Shown here one piece after another: positions 1 through 7,824 of a DNA stretch of 64,000 bases (position 1 is the first letter of the stretch; each line of letters begins with the position of its first letter). The notes under the pieces were generated by a model, which saw only the letters and a program-made list of their open reading frames with translations, had not been told where the DNA came from and made no database searches. The position numbers and the translations under genes are program-made. Source of the DNA: Filomicrobium insigne (lineage in GTDB: Bacteria > Pseudomonadota > Alphaproteobacteria > Rhizobiales > Hyphomicrobiaceae); assembly GCF_900104305.1 (NCBI RefSeq), contig NZ_FNJC01000002.1:248001-312000 (forward strand), written 5' to 3'.

Positions 1-1
1 C

Positions 2-415
2 GCGAAATCCGTAGCAATCGATACCTCTCAGCCAGGGCCGAACATCTCACGCGGAGCAGTTGTCTATAAAAATTGCCGGGCATGTCATGACATTGGCCAG
101 GATGCCGGAACACGCGTTGGCCCCGATTTAACAGGCATCGTAGGCAGACCTGCCGCCGTCCTCGAGGATTATACCTATTCAAAAGCCATGCACGAGGCCG
201 GGAAGGAAGGTTTGATTTGGTCCCGTGATCTTCTCGATCAGTATCTCTCTGCGCCGACCAAGTTCATTCCCGGAAACAAGATGGCCTATATCGGGTTGAA
301 TGACGCGGAAGCGCGGCGCAACCTGATCGCCTACCTCGCAACATTCGAGATCATTGGCCGCGCACCTTGGGAGCCGGTCGAAATTACAGCTCCGTTACCC
401 GACCAACGTCCATGA
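2..415 (+). CDS. Class I c-type cytochrome, 5' end cut by window edge
   Basis: The reading frame is open from base 2, so the N-terminus lies outside the window. It carries one haem attachment motif, CRACH, encoded near bases 74-88. A GPDLTGIVGR segment follows, and then GNKMAYIGL, whose Met is the expected second axial haem ligand of class I cytochromes. About 137 residues are visible. This fits a soluble or membrane-anchored cytochrome c2/CycM-type electron carrier in the periplasm. Its stop overlaps the lutA start as ATGA, so the two are probably co-translated. I infer that it accepts electrons derived from lactate oxidation. That role is not shown by sequence alone. Confidence 0.85.
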   Translation, partial: AKSVAIDTSQPGPNISRGAVVYKNCRACHDIGQDAGTRVGPDLTGIVGRPAAVLEDYTYSKAMHEAGKEGLIWSRDLLDQYLSAPTKFIPGNKMAYIGLNDAEARRNLIAYLATFEIIGRAPWEPVEITAPLPDQRP

Positions 416-1221
416 ATCAGCAATCCAGTGACCGCGACTTTTCGGGCCCCCCACCCGAGCCGGCAGCGCCATGTGTTGGCCTGTTCGTCACCTGCCTCGT
501 CGATCTATTTCGGCCCAGCGTAGGCTTTGCGGCTGTAAAGCTCTTAGAAGCCACGGGCTGCAAAATAGTTGTCCCACGCGAACAGACATGCTGCGGCCAG
601 CCCGCCTATAATTCAGGCGACCGAAAAACAGCCAGAAGCCTCGCTCTGCAAACGATCGAAGCATTTAAGGACTGTGACTACGTAGTCGCGCCCTCGGGCT
701 CCTGCGCGGGCATGCTGAAATCCCACTATCCGTCCCTTTTGGCTGACGATCCATCGGCACACGACGACGCCCTGCGATTCGCCGCTAAAGTCTACGAATT
801 GATCTCATTTCTGTCCGACGTCCGCGGCATGGTCAGTGTCCCAGGCGCCTACACCGGCACAGTCACCTACCATGACAGCTGTTCAGGGTTGCGCGAACTA
901 GGCATCAAGGATCAACCCCGTCGCCTGCTGAAATCCGTCGAGGGACTGGAACTTGTCGAAATGGCCGAATGCGAAACCTGCTGTGGATTCGGCGGAACAT
1001 TTTCGGTCAAATTCCCCGATATCTCCAATGCCATGGTTGAACGTAAAACCACCAACATAAGTGCATCGCAAGCACCACTGCTTCTCGCTGGAGACCTCGG
1101 TTGCCTCATGAATATCGCGGGTAAACTGAGCCGACAAGGCTCACCCGTCGGATGCCGTCATATCGCCGAAGTGCTTGCCGGAGAACTATCCGATCCCGTA
1201 ATTGCTGCACCTTCACGCTAA
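412..1221 (+). CDS. lutA: LutA-type (Fe-S)-binding subunit of lactate utilization
   Basis: This 269-residue protein has the paired cysteine-rich CCG domains of the LutA/YkgE/heterodisulfide-reductase-B family. Visible motifs are TCCGQPAYNSGD (CCG at residues 60-62), SGSCAG near 96-100, YHDSCSGLRELG near 153-164 and CETCCGFGGTFS near 187-198. LutA works with LutB and LutC in oxidation of L-lactate to pyruvate in the cytoplasm, probably feeding the respiratory chain. I chose the ATG at 412, which overlaps the upstream cytochrome stop, over an upstream in-frame start at 367 that lies inside the cytochrome gene. It is the second gene of a cytochrome-lutA-lutB-lutC operon. Confidence 0.9.
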   Translation: MNQQSSDRDFSGPPPEPAAPCVGLFVTCLVDLFRPSVGFAAVKLLEATGCKIVVPREQTCCGQPAYNSGDRKTARSLALQTIEAFKDCDYVVAPSGSCAGMLKSHYPSLLADDPSAHDDALRFAAKVYELISFLSDVRGMVSVPGAYTGTVTYHDSCSGLRELGIKDQPRRLLKSVEGLELVEMAECETCCGFGGTFSVKFPDISNAMVERKTTNISASQAPLLLAGDLGCLMNIAGKLSRQGSPVGCRHIAEVLAGELSDPVIAAPSR

Positions 1222-1281
1222 TCCGGCTAGCCAATAAGTCTTGTTGCCCGCGGACGGGCTTTAGGACAGCTTTCTTCTGTC

Positions 1282-2709
1282 ATGCAGCCAACCACGCGCA
1301 CCTTCAAAGCGAACGCCCGCGAAGCCCTTGGCGACGAACAGCTACAGACAGCCCTTGCTGGGCTGCCCACGGGCTTGGTCGCACAGCGCGCCGCGGCACG
1401 CGCGCGACTGCCGGAATTCGATGAGCTGAGAGACCTCGGCCGCGATATCCGCAACCACACGCTGGATCATCTCGATCAATACCTGGAAATCTACGAAAAG
1501 AATGCCATCGCAGCCGGCGCGCATGTGCATTGGGCCGCGACCGGCCAAGAAGCTTGCGACAAAATTTTAGAAATTTGCCGGGAGGCGAACGCGCAACTCG
1601 TCACCAAGGGCAAATCCATGGTGTCCGAGGAAATCGGCCTAAATCACGAGCTTCAGAACGCGGGTCTCGAAGTCGTCGAAACCGACCTAGGAGAGTACAT
1701 CCTGCAAATCCGCGGGGAAACGCCAAGCCACATCATCGCACCGGCGATCCATCTCACCCAGGGACAGGTCGAAGCTGATTTTCGACGCGAGCACAGCGAC
1801 CTGCCACCTTCCCGCGACCTTAAGGAACCTGCCGAACTCGTAGACGAGGCCCGCCAGATCCTGCGCCAGAAATTTCTCACCGCCGACGTCGGCATAACGG
1901 GCGCGAATTTCCTGATTTCTGAGACCGGCTCTTCAATCATCGTGACCAATGAAGGCAACGGCGATCTCACCCAATCGCTCGCCAAGGTGCACATCGTCCT
2001 GGCAACGATCGATAAGGTCGTTCCAACGCTCGAAGACGTATCCGTACTGCTTCGCCTTCTCGCGCGCTCAGCAACAGGCCAGGACATCACGGCCTACACG
2101 ACCTTTTCCACCGGCCCGCGCCGTCCGAGCGATCCTGACGGCCCCGAAGCCTACCATGTCATCTTGCTAGACAATGGCCGTAGCGAATTGCTGGCATCTC
2201 AGTTTCGCGAAATTTTACGCTGCATTCGGTGCGGTGCATGCATGAACCATTGCCCTGTTTATGGCGCAGTCGGAGGGCATGCCTATGGTTGGGTCTACCC
2301 TGGTCCCGTCGGTGCGGTGTTAACGCCAGGCCTCATCGGTATCGAACAAGCTGCGAACCTACCCAACGCGTCGACGTTTTGCGGCCGCTGCGAATCCGTC
2401 TGCCCGATGCGCATCCCGCTTCCCGGCCTGATGCGGCGTTGGCGCGAGGTCGAATTCGAACAGAATAAGACATCGTTCCAGGCGCGACTAGGCCTCAAGC
2501 TGTGGGCTGCCTTCGCAAAACGCCCGTGGGCCTATCGTCTCGCATCTCGCTTCGCGGCCTCGTTTCTCCGCCTGCTCGCAGGAAGCCGCGGGGCGGTACG
2601 CAATCTGCCCGGTGCGGGAGGTTGGACAAAAAACCGCGATATGCCAGCCCCCCAGGGCCGGACGTTCCAACAGCTGTGGAACAAGAGCAAGCGGGAGCTC
2701 TCCAAATGA
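1282..2709 (+). CDS. lutB: LutB iron-sulfur lactate utilization protein
   Basis: This 475-residue protein matches LutB/YkgF. The N-terminal LUD-type domain contains the conserved block GKSMVSEEIGLNHE. The C-terminal half has two 4Fe-4S cysteine clusters: CIRCGACMNHCP (Cys 314, 317, 320, 324) and CGRCESVCP (Cys 367, 370, 374). It is thought to pass electrons from lactate within the LutABC complex. Sixty bases separate it from lutA. Its stop codon overlaps the lutC start as ATGA, indicating coupled translation. The length is normal for the family and no motif is broken. Confidence 0.92.
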   Translation: MQPTTRTFKANAREALGDEQLQTALAGLPTGLVAQRAAARARLPEFDELRDLGRDIRNHTLDHLDQYLEIYEKNAIAAGAHVHWAATGQEACDKILEICREANAQLVTKGKSMVSEEIGLNHELQNAGLEVVETDLGEYILQIRGETPSHIIAPAIHLTQGQVEADFRREHSDLPPSRDLKEPAELVDEARQILRQKFLTADVGITGANFLISETGSSIIVTNEGNGDLTQSLAKVHIVLATIDKVVPTLEDVSVLLRLLARSATGQDITAYTTFSTGPRRPSDPDGPEAYHVILLDNGRSELLASQFREILRCIRCGACMNHCPVYGAVGGHAYGWVYPGPVGAVLTPGLIGIEQAANLPNASTFCGRCESVCPMRIPLPGLMRRWREVEFEQNKTSFQARLGLKLWAAFAKRPWAYRLASRFAASFLRLLAGSRGAVRNLPGAGGWTKNRDMPAPQGRTFQQLWNKSKRELSK

Positions 2710-3377
2710 GCCGCGATCAGATTCTTGCAAAGGTCCGAGCCGCGATCTCTGACGCAACACCACAGCTTCAGCGCCGAGCAGCCGCCGAAGCCCGTGTCGC
2801 CAAGCCGTCGCGTAGCGCACCACCATTGCAACGCGTCTCACGTCCGACACAGGAACTGATTGAAGTCTTCAAATACGAGTTGGGCCGGCAATCAGCGAAC
2901 GTGATCGAGGCACAAGGTTCGATCCCTCAATCTATCGCGGCCTACCTGCAAGAAGCCGCTCTCCCACCAACACTACGTTGCGGTTCAGATTCGCGGCTCA
3001 CACGACTGCAATGGCGCGACGCGCCCACGCTGGCGCTTCAACATGGCCCCGCCGCTGCCCAAGACGACATCGGCCTATCCCACGCGTTTTGCGGAATTGC
3101 CGAGACGGGCACACTCGCATTGCTGTCCGGGCCGGAGAATCCCGTAACCCTCTGTTTCCTGCCCGATACACATATCGTCGTTGTCCGCCGCTCTGACATC
3201 GTAGCAAGCTACGAAGACGCCTACGTTCGGCTCAGACACCTGCTCGGCGAGCGGCGTATGCCGCGAACGCTTAATCTTATTTCAGGGCCTTCCCGCACTG
3301 CCGACATCGGCGGAAAAATCGTCATTGGCGCGCACGGTCCGCGGCGCCTGTGTGTCGTAATCGACAACACAAACTAA
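2706..3377 (+). CDS. lutC: LutC lactate utilization protein (LUD domain)
   Basis: This 223-residue LUD-domain protein has the family glycine-rich block GIAETGTLALLSGPENP in its middle and the terminal HGPRRLCVVIDN segment. LutC is the third component of the lactate oxidation complex. The ATG at 2706 overlaps the lutB stop by four bases; a longer in-frame start at 2502 lies deep inside lutB and was discarded. No dedicated lactate permease or lldD-type dehydrogenase is visible inside the window, so any transporter must lie upstream of base 1 or elsewhere. Confidence 0.88.
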   Translation: MSRDQILAKVRAAISDATPQLQRRAAAEARVAKPSRSAPPLQRVSRPTQELIEVFKYELGRQSANVIEAQGSIPQSIAAYLQEAALPPTLRCGSDSRLTRLQWRDAPTLALQHGPAAAQDDIGLSHAFCGIAETGTLALLSGPENPVTLCFLPDTHIVVVRRSDIVASYEDAYVRLRHLLGERRMPRTLNLISGPSRTADIGGKIVIGAHGPRRLCVVIDNTN

Positions 3378-3413
3378 ACGCACTTGAAACTAATCGATTT
3401 CGCGGAACGCCAC

Positions 3414-3641
3414 TTACTTCCGCTTGCAGGAACGCAGACACTTGATGAGCTGCGCGTCACACTTCGAACTGTCGAGCGAGGCCTGTCGGGTGCGGCATTT
3501 GTTGTGCTCTTCATGACATTTGGCGCAGCCATCGGCAGCAGCCGTCTCAGCAAAGCTAGCAACCGTAACCGCCAACCCGGCTGAAAGGCAAAGCCCCGCG
3601 AGCCCCAAGAATATTGCGCGTCGTGTCAAATCGAGCCTCAT
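3414..3641 (-). CDS. Small exported Cys-rich protein, unknown function
   Basis: Starting at the ATG at 3641 gives 75 residues. A basic start (MRLDLTRR) and a hydrophobic stretch (residues 9-30) ending near ASFAETAAA look like a signal peptide. The mature part holds six cysteines (39, 42, 49, 61, 68, 72). The first two form CAKCH, which formally matches a c-type haem site. The other four cysteines and the very short length argue for a disulfide or metal-binding mini-protein instead. It is convergent with lutC, 36 bases away. I recognise no family, and function is unknown. A longer in-frame extension to 3875 overlaps the next gene and looks non-coding. Confidence 0.6.
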   Translation of the reverse strand: MRLDLTRRAIFLGLAGLCLSAGLAVTVASFAETAAADGCAKCHEEHNKCRTRQASLDSSKCDAQLIKCLRSCKRK

Positions 3642-3825
3642 CAGATCTTGGTTTGAAAGAACACCGCATCGGCCAAGCTGCAGGCCAAAAATGAAATGCG
3701 CCACCCATGCGGATGACTCATATCGCAGGTTCGATGAACGTGACCTGAACTTGCAATCAAACACAACCTGGGGATGCAACAACCCACAGCGAACCTTTAG
3801 CCTCGCCCGTATCAAAGCGAACGGG

Positions 3826-5208
3826 CTACATCGCGGTCTCAGCAAAGACCCACGAAATATCGCCAGCCCACGCACCGTGATACTTTTCGAGAAGCTGATC
3901 AGCCACCGTACGACGCGAATCGACGATGTCTTCTAAAGGCGCCAGATATTGCCGTTCATCTGCGCCCGATGAATCGCAGAAATTGCGATTGGCGAGCCCC
4001 TTAGCGGCCAACTCAACCATCTCACGCGCAAGGTCAGCAACATGTCCGCCACGGAAGGGCGTCTCAAGCGCCAGCCTGGGGACCTCATCACGGAGTTTCT
4101 GACGCTCGTCCGCCGTCCAATCTTTAACGCGGTCCCAAGCCGCATCCAGCACATCAGCGTCATAGAGCAGGCCAGACCAAAGCGCTGGCAGCGCATTGAT
4201 CATCTCCACCCGGCCGCCATCTGCGCCCCGCATTTCCAGGAACCGCTTCAAACGCGCTTCTGGGAAAAGCGTTGTTAAATGATCCGACCAGTCATCCAGC
4301 GTCGGAAGAATGCCCTCCAGGCCGACAAGCTTACCAGCGAGAAAATCTGCGAAAGAAGCGCCCGCGACGTCGATGTAATGTCCGTCGCGGTAAACGAAGT
4401 ACATCGGCACCTTGAGCGCATAATCGACAAAGGCCTCGTATCCCATGCCCTCTTCGAAAGCGAACGGCATCATGCCCGTACGATTGGGATCGGTATGACG
4501 CCAGATCTCGCTCCGCATTGATTTGAAGCCGTTTGGCTTGCCTTCCGTGAATGGCGATGAGGCAAACAATGCCGTTGCCACCGGCTGCCAGGCCAACGCA
4601 ACCCGAAGCTTTTTGACCATGTCCGCTTCGGATCCAAAATCCAGATTGGCCTGGATGGTCGCGGTCCGATACATCATGTCGAGGCCACGCGTTCCGACCT
4701 TCGGCATATAGCTAGTCATGATGCCGTAACGCTTTTTTGGCATCCGCGGCATGTCCTCGAAGGTCCATGTCGGCGCAAAACCGAGGCCCAGGAAACCAAG
4801 TCCGAGCGGCCCGCCGGCACGGTGGCATTGCTCCAGGTGCTGCTGCGTTTCAGCTGCCGTTTCATGAACGGTACGAAGGGGTGCTCCGGAAAGCTCAAAC
4901 TGCCCACCGGGTTCGAGACTGACCGTTGCTCCAGGCTCACCAATCGCACGTTTCAATGCGATCATGTTGCCGTCTTCAATAATGGGTTCCCATCCGCAGC
5001 ACTTCATGAGCCCGGACATCAGCGCGTTGATGCCGGTTTCGCCGTCGTAAGCAACGGGTTGCCGCGTCGCTCCATGAAACACGAACTTTTCGTGTTCGGT
5101 TCCTATGCTCCAGGCGTCACGCGGCTTTTCGCCGGCAGCAATCCAGGCGACAAGATCATTGCGTGAGTTAATCGTTTCGCTCGGCGCTGCGTCCTGACGG
5201 GTCGACAT
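3826..5208 (-). CDS. gshA: Glutamate-cysteine ligase, plant/alphaproteobacterial type
   Basis: This 460-residue enzyme catalyses ATP-dependent joining of glutamate and cysteine, the first step of glutathione synthesis, in the cytoplasm. The start segment ends in WSIGTEHEKFVF, a signature of the plant/alphaproteobacterial class (GCS2/EgtA-like fold). SLEPGGQFELSGAP and MYRTATIQANLDFGSE are further conserved blocks. The length is normal. It is transcribed on the minus strand downstream of rsmE with a 186-base gap, an order seen in many Rhizobiales. The glutathione synthetase partner is not in this window. Confidence 0.93.
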   Translation of the reverse strand: MSTRQDAAPSETINSRNDLVAWIAAGEKPRDAWSIGTEHEKFVFHGATRQPVAYDGETGINALMSGLMKCCGWEPIIEDGNMIALKRAIGEPGATVSLEPGGQFELSGAPLRTVHETAAETQQHLEQCHRAGGPLGLGFLGLGFAPTWTFEDMPRMPKKRYGIMTSYMPKVGTRGLDMMYRTATIQANLDFGSEADMVKKLRVALAWQPVATALFASSPFTEGKPNGFKSMRSEIWRHTDPNRTGMMPFAFEEGMGYEAFVDYALKVPMYFVYRDGHYIDVAGASFADFLAGKLVGLEGILPTLDDWSDHLTTLFPEARLKRFLEMRGADGGRVEMINALPALWSGLLYDADVLDAAWDRVKDWTADERQKLRDEVPRLALETPFRGGHVADLAREMVELAAKGLANRNFCDSSGADERQYLAPLEDIVDSRRTVADQLLEKYHGAWAGDISWVFAETAM

Positions 5209-5394
5209 AAAGGGCCTTCCGCATTTCTATTCTTACGCCCGCTGAGCGCACGAAGGAGACCTCGTACCAGCGCAGGCTTTAAACCATCGCCATAGGAAGT
5301 CGGAATCTGCGAGTTATGACGAGGCGCCGCGACGCGCACAAGCCCTACAATCAGTGTTAACGAGATTGCGAACACGGTCTGAGCCGCACGGACT

Positions 5395-6135
5395 TCAGGC
5401 CCAGTCGCCAAGAACGGAATTAACAAGGCTCAACGCAGCAACAGCCGCCGTGTCTGCACGCATGATTCTTGGGCCCAATGAAATCGCAGTTGTATCAGAG
5501 CGTCCCAGAAGAAGAGTCCGTTCGGTGGCATCGAATCCGCCCTCCGGGCCCACCAAAACGGCCACAGGTCCCGGTGAGATCTTCTGCAGCGCGGCAAGTG
5601 GGCTGGCCGTTTCGGCTGCTTCATCGCAGAAGATGATCCGACGAGATCCATCCCACCCCGCGAGTAAATCTGAAAACTTGACCGGCTCATCAACGGCCGG
5701 CAGCGCCAAGATGCCGCACTGCTCTGCCGCTTCGATGACGTTGGATCGCATCCGCTCAAGGTTGACCCGCTCAGCAATCGTGCGCCGTGTAATTACCGGT
5801 CTGAGCCGCGCGGCACCGAGTTCAACAGCCTTTTGCACCATATAGTCGAGCCGCGCGCGCTTCAGTGGCGCAAAAACATAGTGGAGATCGGCCCCACTCT
5901 CCTGCGGACGGACCTGTTTGTGCACGATCAAGTTGCATCGACGCTTGCTAGCGTCGCTGACAGCCGCACGCCATTCCCCGTCGCGGCCGTTAAAGATGAG
6001 AATTTCATCCTCATTCTTGAGCCGCAATACGTTGATGAGGTAGTTCACCTGCTCATTGGTGCAGGTAATGGTCGCGCCAGGAGCGAGCGCCGCATCGACA
6101 AAGAGACGCTCTGCATTGAAATCATGTACTGCCAT
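5395..6135 (-). CDS. rsmE: 16S rRNA (uracil1498-N3)-methyltransferase RsmE
   Basis: This 246-residue SPOUT-class methyltransferase methylates N3 of U1498 in 16S rRNA, using S-adenosylmethionine. The N-terminal PUA-like segment includes RLFVDAALAPG and VLRLKNEDEILIFNG. The C-terminal SPOUT knot shows VLVGPEGGFDATE and ISLGPRIMRADTAAVAAL, both diagnostic. I chose the ATG at 6135; the longer version starts at a TTG at 6171 and adds residues atypical for the family. It is divergent from ubiA, with about 85 bases between the starts that must hold both promoters. Confidence 0.92.
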   Translation of the reverse strand: MAVHDFNAERLFVDAALAPGATITCTNEQVNYLINVLRLKNEDEILIFNGRDGEWRAAVSDASKRRCNLIVHKQVRPQESGADLHYVFAPLKRARLDYMVQKAVELGAARLRPVITRRTIAERVNLERMRSNVIEAAEQCGILALPAVDEPVKFSDLLAGWDGSRRIIFCDEAAETASPLAALQKISPGPVAVLVGPEGGFDATERTLLLGRSDTTAISLGPRIMRADTAAVAALSLVNSVLGDWA

Positions 6136-6220
6136 GTGCGGGTGATACCCGAGACCGCGCCGAATTGACAATTGCTATAGTCGGCGCACACCACTTGCCT
6201 TGCCCTGAAAGCCACACGTC

Positions 6221-7195
6221 ATGCCCAACAACGCAACGTCCGGAAAAATTCCTCCCTTAGACCCGACGGTCGCGGATGCGGTTCCGGGCAATTGGGTCGA
6301 CCGCTACGCGCCATCCGCGTGGAGGCCCTACCTGCGGCTCGCGCGTGCCGACCGCCCGATCGGGACGTGGCTTCTGCTGTTTCCCTGCTGGTGGTCGCTG
6401 GCGCTCGCTGAACTGAGCGAAGGCGCCAGCTATCCAAATCCTTGGCACCTTGCGCTCTTCGCTATTGGAGCCTGGGTCATGCGCGGCGCTGGCTGCGCCT
6501 ATAATGACTACGTCGATCGTGATTTCGATGCCCAGGTCGCCCGCACACGATCACGCCCAATCCCATCCGGGCAGGTCTCCCCGAGCCATGCCTTGGTTTT
6601 CGTCGTGGCCTTATCGCTCGTCGGCCTGCTCGTTTTGCTCCAATTCAATGCGTTGACGGTAGCCACCGGCATCGCTTCGCTTGCACTCGTCGCGCTCTAT
6701 CCGTTCACAAAGCGTTACACCTACTGGCCTCAATTCGTGCTCGGACTAACCTTTAATTGGGGTGCACTCGTCGGCTGGACGGCAGCGATAGGTTCGTTCG
6801 CTTGGCCCCCATTGCTCCTGTACGTGGGATCAGTGGCATGGACCATTGCCTATGACACGATTTACGCACACCAAGACAAGGAGGACGATCTGATGCTCGG
6901 CCTCAAGTCTACCGCTATCCGCTTCGGAGAGCACACGCGCAACTGGCTGGCCGCCTTGTTCGCATTGACCGTCATTCTATGGACGGCAGCCGCTCTCGCT
7001 TCTGGGGGTGGTACGACTTCGCTGATCGCAATGGCAATCATAGCGGCACATTTCATTTGGCAAGTTCGAACGCTGGATATTTCTGACAGCGACAATTGCC
7101 TTGAACGGTTCAGGGCAAATCGCGTTGTCGGCGTAATATTTTTCGCCGGCATCCTGGCTGAGTTCGTCCTCGCGGCGCTTGGGTTAGACCTATAA
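6221..7195 (+). CDS. ubiA: 4-hydroxybenzoate polyprenyltransferase UbiA
   Basis: This 324-residue integral membrane prenyltransferase attaches the polyprenyl chain to 4-hydroxybenzoate in ubiquinone synthesis. The two Asp-rich, Mg-diphosphate-binding motifs are present: NDYVDRDFDAQVARTRSRP and, later, DKEDDLMLGLKSTAIRFG. Between and around them lie about eight to nine hydrophobic segments. The start at 6221 places a usual cytosolic N-terminal tail before the first RLARADRPIGTWLL block. Two stem-loops follow the gene. The divergent rsmE/ubiA arrangement is common in this order. Confidence 0.93.
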   Translation: MPNNATSGKIPPLDPTVADAVPGNWVDRYAPSAWRPYLRLARADRPIGTWLLLFPCWWSLALAELSEGASYPNPWHLALFAIGAWVMRGAGCAYNDYVDRDFDAQVARTRSRPIPSGQVSPSHALVFVVALSLVGLLVLLQFNALTVATGIASLALVALYPFTKRYTYWPQFVLGLTFNWGALVGWTAAIGSFAWPPLLLYVGSVAWTIAYDTIYAHQDKEDDLMLGLKSTAIRFGEHTRNWLAALFALTVILWTAAALASGGGTTSLIAMAIIAAHFIWQVRTLDISDSDNCLERFRANRVVGVIFFAGILAEFVLAALGLDL

Positions 7196-7214
7196 TTCAA
7201 GGCCCCAAAAGCAA

Positions 7215-7247
7215 TGCGGCACGGGGAAAGCGTTCTCCCGTGCCGCA
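7215..7247 (+). terminator. Strong stem-loop after ubiA
   Basis: An 11-bp perfect inverted repeat (7215-7225 paired with 7237-7247) encloses an 11-base loop twenty bases after the ubiA stop. No T tract follows on the plus strand, so it may stop transcription only partly or protect the mRNA 3' end. Confidence 0.6.
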
Positions 7248-7266
7248 CCTACGCCGTCCTGTTGAC

Positions 7267-7296
7267 GAACATCACCGTCTTCCGCGGTGGATGTTC
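7267..7296 (+). terminator. Second stem-loop after ubiA
   Basis: Bases 7267-7277 pair with 7285-7296 (11 bp with one bulged G at 7289) around a 7-base loop. It lies 19 bases after the first hairpin. No T tract follows. It could be a back-up terminator or part of a structured leader for the next gene. Confidence 0.45.
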
Positions 7297-7506
7297 ACAC
7301 CATACACCGGATCACTTCAGACCGAGTTAAAGAAACGTTCTAAAATTCGCTGCTCTCCGCTCCGTTATGAACCGATTTGCGGCAAACACATTCACAGCCC
7401 ATCCCCGCGGGGCTTGCTCAAGTCCCGCAGCTCAGGCAGGAAGAAATCTTAAAGAAGCTCACTGGCTTCGTGGCCCATCTAACCAAGCGCAAAGGATCTC
7501 TCGACA
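7297..7506. other. Remainder of the ubiA-DUF4170 intergenic region
   Basis: The 311-base gap between ubiA and the DUF4170 gene holds the two stem-loops listed separately, then about 210 bases with no supported gene. A short palindrome, CCCCGCGGGG, lies near 7403-7412. A promoter for the DUF4170 operon is expected here, but I cannot place it with confidence. Confidence 0.4.
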
Positions 7507-7755
7507 ATGAACGCCGACAAATCCGTTACGCCGAAGCAACTTTTACACCTCGTCTTCGGGGGAGAAGTGAGCACACTCGATAAGCCTGAGTTTAAAGACC
7601 TGAAAAACCTCGATATCGTCGGAATTTACCCGAACTACGCCGAGGCCCACACGGCGTGGAAGGCCGCCGCCCAACGCACAGTCGACAATGCCGAAATGCG
7701 TTATTTCGTTGTTCACCTACATCGCCTCCTCGAACCCGATACAAGCTCTGCATAA
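7507..7755 (+). CDS. DUF4170 family protein
   Basis: This 82-residue soluble protein resembles DUF4170 proteins of Rhizobiales, with blocks HLVFGGEVSTLD, VGIYPNYAEAHTAWKAAAQ and YFVVHLHRLL. The molecular function is unknown. Its recurrent position beside lysophospholipid acyltransferase, waaA and lpxK genes, repeated here, suggests a link to lipid A-Kdo assembly, but that is inference from neighbourhood. It is followed after 69 bases by the ABC exporter on the same strand. No signal peptide or membrane segment is visible. Confidence 0.75.
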   Translation: MNADKSVTPKQLLHLVFGGEVSTLDKPEFKDLKNLDIVGIYPNYAEAHTAWKAAAQRTVDNAEMRYFVVHLHRLLEPDTSSA

Positions 7756-7824
7756 TAGTTCCGAACATCGTCAGACCGACGCCGCTACTGCGAACGCAGT
7801 CGTTCGCACTCGAAAGGAGATCGT

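Noticed and set aside
3414-3641. Small Cys-rich protein as a c-type cytochrome
   Set aside because: CAKCH fits the haem motif, but four further Cys and the lack of a distal Met/His region make this uncertain, so it is called only as unknown.
5103-5426. 107-codon minus-strand frame between rsmE and gshA
   Set aside because: It overlaps both genes and lacks an RBS; the hydrophobic first part is too short to be convincing.
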